Shown in pieces: positions 1 to 7,589 of a stretch of 23,876 nt of DNA (positions are counted from its first letter, which is position 1; every line of letters starts with the position of its first letter). The DNA comes from Syntrophales bacterium. Its GTDB lineage: Bacteria; Desulfobacterota; Syntrophia; Syntrophales; UBA2251. The position numbers and the translations under genes were made by a program. Location: contig JALNWL010000015.1 of NCBI GenBank assembly GCA_023230905.1, forward strand, positions 1 through 23,876, given 5' to 3'. The notes beneath the pieces were generated by a model. It saw only the letters and a program-made list of their open reading frames with translations. It made no database searches and was not told the DNA's origin.

Positions 1-447
1 AAGGGCTACTTCAACAAGCCGGAGGAGACGGCCCAGACCCTGCGGGGCGGATGGCTTCACACCGGGGACATGGCCTACAAGGACGAGGAGGGGTACCTAT
101 TCATCGTGGACCGGAAGAAGGAGATGATCATCCGGGGCGGTGAGAACATCTATCCCAAGGAACTGGAAGGCATCATCTACCGCCATCCCCAGGTCATGGA
201 GGTTGCGGTCGTCGGGTCGCCCGACCCGATCTACGGCGAGGAGGTGATGGCCTGCCTCGTGCTCCATCCCGGTCAGGCGCTGACGGAAGAGGCCTTCAAA
301 GACTGGTGCCGGGCCAACATGGCCTCATATAAAGTTCCGAAATACGTGGATATCCGGACGGCGCTGCCCAAGAACATCCTGGGCAAGATCCTCAAGAAGG
401 AGCTGAAGTCCGCGCTGAAGGCGGAGGGGAAGATCACCGCCGCGTAA
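1..447 (+). CDS. Acyl-CoA ligase (AMP-forming), C-terminal part only
   Basis: The reading frame is open from the first base and ends in TAA, so only the last 148 residues of an adenylate-forming acyl-CoA synthetase are present. Visible family motifs are GWLHTGD, then the hinge and C-terminal lid region DRKKEMIIRGGENIYPKELE, and near the end NILGKILKKEL, whose Lys in GKIL is the residue that closes on the acyl-adenylate in this superfamily. Such enzymes convert a carboxylate, ATP and CoA to acyl-CoA, AMP and PPi in the cytoplasm. The substrate pocket lies in the missing N-terminal domain, so specificity cannot be read; the lid resembles FadD/medium-chain or aromatic ligases. A strong hairpin follows the stop, so this is the last gene of its transcript. 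The internal ATG at 70 should not be taken as the start, because conserved sequence precedes it. Confidence 0.93.
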   Translation, partial: KGYFNKPEETAQTLRGGWLHTGDMAYKDEEGYLFIVDRKKEMIIRGGENIYPKELEGIIYRHPQVMEVAVVGSPDPIYGEEVMACLVLHPGQALTEEAFKDWCRANMASYKVPKYVDIRTALPKNILGKILKKELKSALKAEGKITAA

Positions 448-471
448 TCACGGCCCGAAAAATGAAGTCAA

Positions 472-507
472 AAACGCCCCCGCCTCGTTCGTGAGGCGGG
501 GGTGTTT
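472..507. terminator. Bidirectional intrinsic terminator between convergent genes
   Basis: CCCCCGCCTC (477-486) pairs perfectly with GAGGCGGGGG (493-502) around a six-base loop. The flanking A-rich and T-rich sides extend the stem to 472-507. On the plus strand the stem is followed by GTGTTT. On the minus strand it is followed by a run of five T. The hairpin lies between the end of the plus-strand ligase and the end of the minus-strand prpE, as expected for a shared terminator. Confidence 0.85.
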
Positions 508-673
508 CCAGTCAGGGATTAAGCCTTCTATCCTTCGGCGGCTTCGGGAGACGGATCCCGGAAGCGTGTCCCGCGGATGTTCGGGGGTTCCCGCCCCACC
601 CCAGGCGAAGCGGGGAGGTCGGGTTGGAAAAGGACCGGGGCGCCCGTCTGGATCGGGGTTCCCCGCTGTCCCG

Positions 674-2575
674 TCATTTCTTCCCGTAGCCGATCTTCTG
701 CGCGGCGTCGGTGATGCTCCCGAGGACGGAGGCGTCCTCAATGGTGGACGGGACATCGAAGTCCTCGCCGTTGGCGATCTTGCGCATGGTGCTCCGGAGG
801 ATCTTGCCGGACCGGGTTTTCGGGAGGGCCTTGACGACGACGCACTGCTTGAAACAGGCCACGGCGCCGATCTCGTCCCGGACCATCCGGACGAGTTCCT
901 GCTCGATCTCCGCCGGATCTCGGTCGCTGCCTGCCTTGAGTACGACGAACCCCAGCGGCACTTCGCCCTTCAACGTATCCTGAACGCCCAGGACGGCGCA
1001 CTCCGCCACGTCCTTGTGCTTGGAGACGATCTCTTCCATGGCGCCGGTCGATAGGCGGTGTCCCGCCACGTTGATGACGTCGTCGATCCGCCCCATGATG
1101 AAGATATAGCCGTCCTCGTCGTAATAACCGCCGTCTCCCGTGACGTAGCAGTCGGGGATCTTGTTGACGTATTCCAGGAAACGTTCGTCGTCCTTCCACA
1201 AGGTGGGCATGCAGCCGGGGGGCAGGGGCAGGCGGATGACGACATAGCCCTCCTGTCCGTTGGGAAGCTCCTCGCCGCGGAAATCCGTGATCTTCACGTT
1301 GTACCCGGGCGCCGGCTTGGTGGGGGAGCCCGCCTTGATGGGGAAGGGCTCGACGCCCATGCAGTTGGCCGCAATAGCCCAGCCCGTTTCCGTCTGCCAC
1401 CAGTGATCCACCACGGGGATCTTGAGCATGTCGCTCGCCCAGTGGTAGGTGTCCGGATCGAGGCGCTCCCCGGCCAGGAAGAGGTAGCGGAGGGAACGGA
1501 TATCGTACTTTTTCAGATAGGTCCCCTGCGGATCTTCTTTCTTGATGGCGCGGAAGGCCGTCGGGGCGGTGAAGAGGACGGAGACGCCGTGCTCGGAGAT
1601 GACCCGCCAGAAGGCGCCGGGATCGGGGGTGCCGACGGGCTTCCCTTCATAGAGCACCGTGGTGCAGCCGGTCAAAAGCGGGGCATAGACGATATAGGAA
1701 TGGCCGACCACCCAGCCCACGTCGGAGGCCGCCCAGTACACCTCACCCGGCTTGATGTCGTAGATGTGCTTCATCGACCACTTGAGGGCCACGGCATGAC
1801 CGCCGTTGTCCCGCATGACCCCCTTGGGACGGCCCGTGGTCCCGGAGGTGTAAAGGATGTACAGGGGGTCCGTGGCGGCGACGGGGACGCAGGGAACCGC
1901 TTTGGCGTCGGCCATCACGGCGTCCCAAGCCAGATCGCGGCCGGGCGTGAGCTCCGCCGTTACCTGGGGGCGCTGATAGATGATGCACTTCTCCGGTTTA
2001 TGATCGGCGAGTTTGACGGCCTCGTCCAGGAGGGGTTTGTAGGGGATGGTCTTTTTCCCCTCGATGCCGCAGGAGGCGGTCACGATCAGCCTCGGCTTGG
2101 CGTCGTTGATGCGGATGGCCAGTTCGTTGGGGGCGAAGCCGCCGAAGACGACGGAATGAACGGCGCCGATGCGGGCGCAGGCCAGCATCGCCATGACGGC
2201 CTCCGGGATCATGGGCATGTAGATGATGACCGTATCGCCCTTGCGTACGCCCTGAGCGGTCAGGACGCCGGCGAATTTCGCAACCTGATCCAGCATCTCC
2301 CGATAGCTGATCTTCCGGACGGTTCCGGTGACGGGGCTGTCGTAGATGATGGCGGCCTGCTCACCGCGACCCGACGCCACCTGATAATCCAAGGCATTGA
2401 AGCAGGTGTTCAGTTCCCCGCCGGCAAACCAGCGATAAAACGGCTTGTTGCTGTCGTCGAGCACCCGGTCCCACCGTTTCGTCCACTGGATCTCTTCCGC
2501 TGCCTGACCCCAGAAAAGTTCCGGCTGGTGAATGGATTGTTCGTAAACCTCGGCGTACCTCAACTGGCTGGACAT
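674..2575 (-). CDS. prpE: Propionyl-CoA synthetase (propionate--CoA ligase, AMP-forming)
   Basis: This 633-residue enzyme makes propionyl-CoA (or a similar short acyl-CoA) from the acid, ATP and CoA. The P-loop YTSGTTGRPKG is at about residues 242-252. WWQTETG is in the middle, GRIDDVINVAGHRL marks the hinge, and PKTRSGKILR near the C-terminus carries K591, the position of the regulatory acetyl-lysine and catalytic Lys of Acs-type enzymes. The N-terminal pattern (a FNALD block and IIYDSPVTGT), the segment ACARIGAVHSVVFGGFA and the total length fit PrpE better than acetyl-CoA synthetase, which is longer at the N-terminus. The ATG is preceded by GGGAGGG at a good distance, and a sigma-70-like promoter lies upstream. 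It is transcribed towards the terminator at 472-507. Propionyl-CoA is a usual product of branched or odd-chain acid breakdown, which fits the locus. Acetate or another short acid is possible as the real substrate. Confidence 0.88.
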   Translation of the reverse strand: MSSQLRYAEVYEQSIHQPELFWGQAAEEIQWTKRWDRVLDDSNKPFYRWFAGGELNTCFNALDYQVASGRGEQAAIIYDSPVTGTVRKISYREMLDQVAKFAGVLTAQGVRKGDTVIIYMPMIPEAVMAMLACARIGAVHSVVFGGFAPNELAIRINDAKPRLIVTASCGIEGKKTIPYKPLLDEAVKLADHKPEKCIIYQRPQVTAELTPGRDLAWDAVMADAKAVPCVPVAATDPLYILYTSGTTGRPKGVMRDNGGHAVALKWSMKHIYDIKPGEVYWAASDVGWVVGHSYIVYAPLLTGCTTVLYEGKPVGTPDPGAFWRVISEHGVSVLFTAPTAFRAIKKEDPQGTYLKKYDIRSLRYLFLAGERLDPDTYHWASDMLKIPVVDHWWQTETGWAIAANCMGVEPFPIKAGSPTKPAPGYNVKITDFRGEELPNGQEGYVVIRLPLPPGCMPTLWKDDERFLEYVNKIPDCYVTGDGGYYDEDGYIFIMGRIDDVINVAGHRLSTGAMEEIVSKHKDVAECAVLGVQDTLKGEVPLGFVVLKAGSDRDPAEIEQELVRMVRDEIGAVACFKQCVVVKALPKTRSGKILRSTMRKIANGEDFDVPSTIEDASVLGSITDAAQKIGYGKK

Positions 2576-2672
2576 ACGTTTCCCTCCCTACAGTAATTTT
2601 CAGCGATCGAGGCGGCGCACTCCACCGCTCTATTCCATTTCACGATTCAATCAAATGATGGATATTCGATAA

Positions 2673-2701
2673 CTCATATTCAGATCGCGGGTGAATGTCA
2701 A
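2673..2701 (-). promoter_or_regulatory. Sigma-70-type promoter candidate for prpE
   Basis: Read on the minus strand, TTGACA (2701-2696) is followed after exactly 17 bases by TATGAG (2678-2673). The -35 is perfect and the -10 matches 4 of 6. It lies about 100 bases before the prpE ATG and just after the stop of the upstream regulator gene, so prpE can be transcribed on its own. Confidence 0.6.
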
Positions 2702-2717
2702 GCAAAAAATCAAGATC

Positions 2718-5700
2718 CTAGGGCTGAACCGGGGCGGCCGGGGTTCTTTTGATGCCCAGTTTGTTCATCCGGAAGGCCAGCGTGGAGGGCGGAATGTCCA
2801 GAAGCTCCGCCGCACCACCCTTCCCGCGGACTTTCCAAGCCGTTTTCTCCAGCGCCCAGAGGATATGGCGCCGTTCGTTGTCGCGCAGGGTGATAACGTC
2901 CTTGCGGGGTCCGGTTTCCGGGTGCTGCACGGCACCCAGTTCCGGAACATTGAAGATCGGACCGGACGAGAGAATCGTTCCGCGCTCGATGATGTTTTCC
3001 AGTTCGCGGACGTTTCCCGGCCAGTCGTACTGGATGAGCTTCTCCATCTCCGCCTCGGTGATCCTGGAAAATTCCTTCCCCCGCTTCTGGGAGTAAATCC
3101 TCAGGAAGTAATACGCCAGCCGGGGGATGTCTTCTTTCCGCTCCCTCAGGGGGGGCACATAGACGGGGAACACGGCCAGTCGGTAGTACAAATCGGAGCG
3201 GAAGGTCTGATTCTTGACCAGCCCTTCCAGGTTGCGGTTCGTGGCGACGATGAGGCGGAAGTCGGAACGCAAGGTTTCGCATCCACCGACCCGCTCGAAC
3301 TCCTTGGTCTGCAGGACCCTCAGCAGGCGGACCTGGATGTCCGGGCTGATGTCGCCGATCTCGTCCAGGAACAGGGTCCCGCCGTCGGCCAGCTCGAACC
3401 TGCCCAGACGCCGCCGAATGGCCCCCGTGAAGGACCCCTTTTCATGGCCGAACAGCTCGCTGGGAATCAGGCTCTCGGGCAACGCGCTGCAATGGACCCG
3501 GATGAAGGGCTTGTCCCGCCGGGCGCTGTGGCGGTGGATGGCCCGGGCAACCAGTTCCTTGCCCACGCCGGTTTCTCCGACGATCATGACGGTGGCGTCC
3601 GTCTGGGCGACTTGCTCCACCTGGCTCAGGACATGTTTGATGCCTGAACTCTCGCCAACGATGTCCTCGAAGTGGAGGTTCTTCAGGTGCTCTTCCTTGT
3701 AGTACAGGTTCTCCTCGCAGAGCTTTCGGTTCAGGCGCTTTATTTCTTCGTAGGCGCTGACGTTGTCCAGGGCGAAGGCCGCCCACGCCGCAAAGTAGGA
3801 GATGAGATCGAGGTCGGATTCCTTGAAGGCGCTGCTCAGAAGCCGGTTGTCGTGGTAGAGCACCCCCACGGTCTTATCCCTCAGGATCATGGGGACGCAG
3901 ATGCGGGAGCGGATGATTTCGCCGGCCGACAGGGCCTGGTTTTCCAGGTCCGCCTCGAAGATTCTTCCCTGGCCGGTCGCGGCGACATCGTCGATCATCT
4001 TCATGGAGGAGGCGAAGTTCTCATGGCTGATCTGCTCCTGGGTCAAATTCTTGGAGGCCCGGAGGAGGAGCTTCCGGGGCGAACGCCCATCCTCGAAAAG
4101 GAAGATGGCCCCCCGCTCGGCGCCGGTGATCCGGTTCAGGGTGGTGATGATGTGCTGGATCAGATCCTTGTTGTCGCGGATGGTGACCACTTCATGACCC
4201 AGCTTGATAATCTCCTTCAGGAGGCTTTCCCCCACCGGCCGGTTCTTGATCAGGGCCCGAAGGTCGTCCGGAACCATCTCTTCGTTGAACGTGGCGAGGA
4301 TCTTGCTCGTGATCTGCATCAGTTCCTGCGCCTTGTCCTCCTCCCCGCCGGCCAGGTATTGGCGGGCCAGTTCCAGGCGTGTCTTGGACAGCTCGATCTG
4401 ATGCCCCGCCTCGTCCAGCCACCGGACGGCGTTGTTCAGAATGGGGATGATCTCCTCCGGGGGGGCGCCTTCCATCTTCCGGACAATGGCGAGGAACCGA
4501 TAGGCCACCCCCTTGAGAAAGATATTCTTCCCCTTGATCAGGACGTTGATTTCCTTCTCGAGGGAGAGACCGTCGATCTGGGGCAGCTTGCCCGTCTTCA
4601 TGGCGAGACAAAGTTCCAGCAGGTACGGGTACAGGTATACGGTGGCCTGGACTTTCTTGCTTTGCTGCAGAAAATCCTTGAGGTGCCGGACGGCCGGTTT
4701 CGTGTCGCCCCGAAGGTAGTAGAGGTAGGACAGATTGATGTTGACGGACATCCCGACCCAGTCGTTATGGGATTTCTTCGCTTCCCGCCCCGAGGTTTCC
4801 AGAAAGGACAGGGCGTCTTCCCGCCTGCCGATGTCGAGCAGGATGTTGCCGATGTTTCCCGCGGTATGGCACGCCAGGTAGAGATCCCCCCGCTCCAGGC
4901 AGTGGTTCCGGATGGCGTCCAGCATCCCCAGCCCCTGCGTCACCTGGCCGATCTGGGCGTAGCAGTAGCCGATGGTGATATTGGCCAACAGATTGAAACT
5001 TTCCCGGGGATAGTTTTCGATGTCGGAAACGGACTGTTCGTAGATTTGGATGGCATCCTTGAAGCGTCCTTGCCAGTACAGGAAAAAGGTGGAGAAATTC
5101 ATCGCCGAGCGCATCAATCTCGGTTCGTTCAGTTCCTTGGCCAGGGCCCAGCCCTGATCGAAGTAATGCATGGCGCTGTCATAGCGGGAACGGAGCCACT
5201 CGTTCTTGGCCATGTGCATCTTGAGAATCGCCTGGGTGCTCTGCAGGTTGCGCTTTTCCGCCCTTTCCAGGGCCGCCTGCAGGATGGCGAGGACCTGAGC
5301 GGTGTCATGGCGGGCGGTCGAAACCTTGGAGTACTGAATGGCGGTTCGGGCAAACAGGCGGTCCTCATCCTCGCCGTGCCGGGTCGAGAGGTCGTCGAGA
5401 ACCTTGGTGTAGCACTGAAGGGCGTCTTCGGCCCGAAAGGCGTTCAGGTGAAGATCGCCGGCGGCGGTCAGGTATTGGCACCGTTCCGTGTCGTTGACGA
5501 TATGGATGAGGTGATGGGCCAAGGCGTGGGCCTTCTGATCGTCGTCCGGCAACTGGCGCATCAGGATGTCCGCGATGAAACCGTGCGCAATCGTCTCTTC
5601 CTGTTCGGAAAGGCGCTGCTTCCAGCCGTCCTTCTTCTTGGGATGCGAAAAGCGGTACTGACCCGGACCCTCCTGGCACAGCACACCCTCACCGACGCCG

Positions 5701-5840
5701 TTGGCGAGCAGGGAAAGGATTTCGGAAGGTTTCCTGTCCGCAAAGAGATCCATCAGCCAGTCGATCGAAAAGGTCTCCTGAAAAAGCGCCGCGGTGGCCA
5801 GCAAGCGCTGGTAGTCGTTCTGCACGGGATGGGTTTCCAC
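2718..5840 (-). CDS. Sigma-54-dependent activator with TPR-like, GAF, AAA+ and Fis-type HTH domains
   Basis: This is a 1040-residue enhancer-binding protein. Residues 1 to about 520 are helical and repetitive (TPR/MalT-like). A GAF domain spans about 540-692. The AAA+ domain has Walker A GETGVGKE (755-762), the sigma-54 contact loop GSFTGA (802-807, Ser instead of the usual Ala) and Walker B TLFLDEIG with D826/E827. The last 50 residues are a Fis-like helix-turn-helix. No phospho-receiver is present, so control is probably by a ligand on GAF or by protein contact with the TPR part. I chose the GTG at 5840 because AGGAGA stands eight bases before it; the frame is open further upstream to a TTG at 5879 with no better ribosome site. 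Candidate targets are the two sigma-54 promoter matches at 6316-6331 and 6591-6606. The long N-terminal repeat region is unusual for textbook NtrC-type activators. Confidence 0.92.
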   Translation of the reverse strand: METHPVQNDYQRLLATAALFQETFSIDWLMDLFADRKPSEILSLLANGVGEGVLCQEGPGQYRFSHPKKKDGWKQRLSEQEETIAHGFIADILMRQLPDDDQKAHALAHHLIHIVNDTERCQYLTAAGDLHLNAFRAEDALQCYTKVLDDLSTRHGEDEDRLFARTAIQYSKVSTARHDTAQVLAILQAALERAEKRNLQSTQAILKMHMAKNEWLRSRYDSAMHYFDQGWALAKELNEPRLMRSAMNFSTFFLYWQGRFKDAIQIYEQSVSDIENYPRESFNLLANITIGYCYAQIGQVTQGLGMLDAIRNHCLERGDLYLACHTAGNIGNILLDIGRREDALSFLETSGREAKKSHNDWVGMSVNINLSYLYYLRGDTKPAVRHLKDFLQQSKKVQATVYLYPYLLELCLAMKTGKLPQIDGLSLEKEINVLIKGKNIFLKGVAYRFLAIVRKMEGAPPEEIIPILNNAVRWLDEAGHQIELSKTRLELARQYLAGGEEDKAQELMQITSKILATFNEEMVPDDLRALIKNRPVGESLLKEIIKLGHEVVTIRDNKDLIQHIITTLNRITGAERGAIFLFEDGRSPRKLLLRASKNLTQEQISHENFASSMKMIDDVAATGQGRIFEADLENQALSAGEIIRSRICVPMILRDKTVGVLYHDNRLLSSAFKESDLDLISYFAAWAAFALDNVSAYEEIKRLNRKLCEENLYYKEEHLKNLHFEDIVGESSGIKHVLSQVEQVAQTDATVMIVGETGVGKELVARAIHRHSARRDKPFIRVHCSALPESLIPSELFGHEKGSFTGAIRRRLGRFELADGGTLFLDEIGDISPDIQVRLLRVLQTKEFERVGGCETLRSDFRLIVATNRNLEGLVKNQTFRSDLYYRLAVFPVYVPPLRERKEDIPRLAYYFLRIYSQKRGKEFSRITEAEMEKLIQYDWPGNVRELENIIERGTILSSGPIFNVPELGAVQHPETGPRKDVITLRDNERRHILWALEKTAWKVRGKGGAAELLDIPPSTLAFRMNKLGIKRTPAAPVQP

Positions 5841-5874
5841 GTTTCCGGTCTCCTTTACCCCTGAAAAACCCGCG

Positions 5875-5887
5875 GGCAACGGTTGCC
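5875..5887. repeat. Inverted repeat GGCAAC-1-GTTGCC upstream of the activator
   Basis: A perfect six-base inverted repeat with one central base lies 35 bases upstream of the activator's GTG start. The same half-sites recur at 6339-6356, with a four-base centre. It may be an autoregulatory operator or a small hairpin in the leader; the different centre length argues against identical binding modes. Confidence 0.4.
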
Positions 5888-6025
5888 GGCCGAAACGGAC
5901 GGCAGCGATTTGAACCTGATCCGAACGCTATCACAAGACGTGAACTCAATCAAGGACCCTGCCCCGGACGGCGTTATCCGGCCGTGATGGGATTGCGGCG
6001 GATTGGGGCGGGGGAGGGGAGGGCT

Positions 6026-6274
6026 TCAGTGTTCGAGCTTTACGAAATCCGGAATATTCTCCAAACGGATCCCGTCCTGAACCTGCTGGAGAAAGGTTCT
6101 CCCCTCGCGGGTAATGTGGATGAGACCCTCCAGATTGAGGATGATGCTGTATTTTGTCTGAAGGCGGTTCTGGCATGTATGGTTGAGAACGGCGGAGGCG
6201 TCCTGGTCCAGTACCCCGTCCACCTTCATGACGATTGTGCGGTCATCGACAAACTTTTCCTTGATGTAGATCAT
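6026..6274 (-). CDS. Small STAS-like domain protein
   Basis: This 82-residue protein looks like a single STAS (anti-sigma-factor antagonist type) domain. An N-terminal beta region with VDGVLDQDASAVL precedes the hydrophobic strand SIILNLEGLIHI and a following helix. In phosphorylated STAS proteins a Ser sits in the D-x-S-G-like turn after this strand. Here the turn reads TREG (55-58), so the usual phospho-Ser is absent. A role as a partner or sensor subunit is more likely than a phospho-switch. The ribosome-binding site is weak. A sigma-54 promoter match lies about 40 bases upstream and the activator gene follows 185 bases downstream on the same strand, so they may be coexpressed. The family call is from pattern only and is tentative. 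The opposite strand also has an open frame here, but it shows no family likeness. Confidence 0.6.
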   Translation of the reverse strand: MIYIKEKFVDDRTIVMKVDGVLDQDASAVLNHTCQNRLQTKYSIILNLEGLIHITREGRTFLQQVQDGIRLENIPDFVKLEH

Positions 6275-6315
6275 GCTTCGACACCGTCGGCCCTGAATTT
6301 GCCTGTTGGATAACT

Positions 6316-6331
6316 CGCAATTTACATGCCT
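6316..6331 (-). promoter_or_regulatory. Sigma-54 (-24/-12) promoter candidate for the STAS-like gene
   Basis: On the minus strand the site reads AGGCATGTAAATTGCG. It has the GG and GC doublets separated by exactly ten bases, and matches GGCA and TTGC of the consensus TGGCAC-N5-TTGCW. The predicted start would lie roughly 30 bases before the ATG at 6274. Confidence 0.6.
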
Positions 6332-6338
6332 GTGCCTC

Positions 6339-6356
6339 CGGCAACGCCGGTTGCCG
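6339..6356. repeat. Perfect inverted repeat CGGCAAC-4-GTTGCCG
   Basis: Seven-base arms (6339-6345 and 6350-6356) surround GCCG, placed just upstream of the minus-strand -24 element. The half-site is shared with 5875-5887 in front of the activator gene. It is a candidate operator. Confidence 0.45.
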
Positions 6357-6590
6357 AATGAAACCCGCAGGAGGAATGACCCCGGGTTCCATGGTGGTTC
6401 GACCTCTCCGGGCCGTCGGTTTTTCCCATGGGGTGCCGCTGGAACGACACCCTCGGCCAGGCGGGGGAAGGATCAGTGCACAACATCCCGATGGCCAAAA
6501 ACAATATGTTGCGCAATTGACCTGGTCCCCCGGGTGTCCGTGAGGGACAAAGTTCAATTTTAATTAATGAGAACAAGTGGTTGACATATT

Positions 6591-6606
6591 TGGCTTCAAT
6601 ATTGCG
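6591..6606 (+). promoter_or_regulatory. Sigma-54 (-24/-12) promoter candidate for the liv operon
   Basis: The site reads TGGCTTCAATATTGCG. TGGC and TTGC both match the consensus, with ten bases between the GG and GC doublets. Transcription would begin near 6617 and leave a leader of about 180 bases before the livF start. A TTGACA at 6581-6586 overlaps it but has no matching -10. Confidence 0.65.
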
Positions 6607-6665
6607 TGGAATGATAGATCCAGAAGACAGGCCGATCCCGCCTTCCAGAAACAGGTGGTCCGGGA

Positions 6666-6690
6666 GACGCCCCGGTCTTTCGGGGTTGTC
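6666..6690 (+). other. Hairpin in the liv operon leader
   Basis: CCCCG (6670-6674) pairs with CGGGG (6681-6685) around GTCTTT, with an outer GAC/GTC extension (6666-6668 with 6688-6690). There is no U tract after it, so it is probably a leader structure rather than a terminator. More self-complementary GGCC segments follow before livF. Confidence 0.35.
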
Positions 6691-6794
6691 GGCGGGTGCC
6701 TTGGGCCATCGGCCTTCATCCAACGGGGGACAGGATCATCGGACGGATTGTGCGTCAGGCGTTGACATTTTCCGATGGGAACCAGGGGGGTCTG

Positions 6795-7589
6795 GTGCTG
6801 AGGGTCACCAATCTCGAAACCACCTATAACGACATCATTCTGGCCTTGAAGGGCATTTCCCTCCAGGTTCCGGCGGGACGCATCGTCGCCCTCCTCGGCG
6901 CCAACGGCGCCGGCAAGACCACGACGATCAACACCGTCTCCGGAATCCGAAAAGCCATCGACCTTAAGATCGAGGACGGAAAGGTGGAGTTCGACGGCCG
7001 GGACATCGGCGCCCTCGAGCCACACGAGGTGGTCTCCCTGGGCATCTCACAGGTCCCGGAAGGACGCCGCATCTTTGCCGAACTGACGGTGGAAGAAAAC
7101 ATCCTCATCGGTTCCTATGCCCTGAAGGAGAGAAAAAACTTCATTCGCAACGAGGAGATGGTCTTCAACTATTTCCCGATTCTCAAGGAACGACGTCGGC
7201 AGCAGGCCGGCTATCTCAGCGGCGGGGAGCAGCAGATGCTGGCCATCGCCCGGGCCCTCATCGCCGAGCCCCGGCTGATCATGCTGGACGAACCGTCCCT
7301 CGGACTGGCGCCCCTGGTCGTGAGAGAAATATTTGACATCATCGGCCATATCAACCGGGAGCGGGGGGTGGCCATCCTGCTGGTGGAGCAGAACGCCAAC
7401 GTGGCCCTGTCGATCGCCCATTATGGATATATTATGGAGACCGGTCGGATCGTGATGGAAGGTCCCAGCGACGTGCTTCGCGAAAATCGGGACATCAAGG
7501 AATTTTACCTGGGGCTGACGGATGTGGGCACCAAAAAGAGCTTCCGGGACGTCAAACATTACAAGAGACGGAAACGATGGCTGTCATGA
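6795..7589 (+). CDS. livF: Branched-chain-type ABC transporter ATP-binding protein LivF
   Basis: This ATPase subunit of a HAAT/Liv-family importer is 264 residues from the chosen start. Walker A GANGAGKTT is at about 35-43, the signature LSGGEQQ at 141-147, and Walker B LIMLDEP with D165/E166. It would drive uptake through LivH/LivM in the inner membrane. I chose the GTG at 6795 because the family starts at this point (LRVTNLETTY) and a G-rich AGGGGGG lies four bases upstream. The frame is open to an ATG at 6696, but that extension has no family likeness. A basic tail (KSFRDVKHYKRRKRW) extends beyond the usual LivF end; I have the impression that this is common in deltaproteobacterial copies next to acyl-CoA ligases. 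Its last 13 bases overlap livG, so the two are translationally coupled. Confidence 0.9.
   Translation: MLRVTNLETTYNDIILALKGISLQVPAGRIVALLGANGAGKTTTINTVSGIRKAIDLKIEDGKVEFDGRDIGALEPHEVVSLGISQVPEGRRIFAELTVEENILIGSYALKERKNFIRNEEMVFNYFPILKERRRQQAGYLSGGEQQMLAIARALIAEPRLIMLDEPSLGLAPLVVREIFDIIGHINRERGVAILLVEQNANVALSIAHYGYIMETGRIVMEGPSDVLRENRDIKEFYLGLTDVGTKKSFRDVKHYKRRKRWLS

Larger units (their letters stand above)
6275..6794. other. Divergent regulatory region, about 520 bases without a gene
   Basis: This non-coding stretch separates the minus-strand STAS-like gene from the plus-strand liv operon. It holds two sigma-54 promoter matches pointing outwards (6316-6331 minus, 6591-6606 plus). Between them are inverted repeats at 6339-6356, 6432-6451 (GGTGCCG/CGACACC, one mismatch) and 6535-6549 (TGTCC/GGACA), the palindrome TTGCGCAA at 6509-6516, and an AT-rich patch at 6550-6573. 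The spacing fits upstream activator sites for an enhancer-binding protein. The part after 6606 is a leader with hairpins. Confidence 0.7.

Noticed and set aside
1058..2596. Long plus-strand open frame opposite prpE
   Set aside because: It is a shadow of the GC-rich prpE codons, with Gly/Asp/His-rich sequence and no family likeness. The minus strand has clear ligase motifs.
3672..5864. Long plus-strand open frame opposite the sigma-54 activator
   Set aside because: It has low-complexity Val/Asp/Gly/Gln composition without domains, and lies fully opposite a well-supported gene.
5841..5879. Upstream TTG start adding 13 residues to the activator
   Set aside because: The GTG at 5840 has a well-spaced AGGAGA, and the TTG has no visible ribosome site.
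6581..6586. TTGACA as a sigma-70 -35 box for the liv operon
   Set aside because: No acceptable -10 occurs 15-19 bases later, while the overlapping sigma-54 match is much better.
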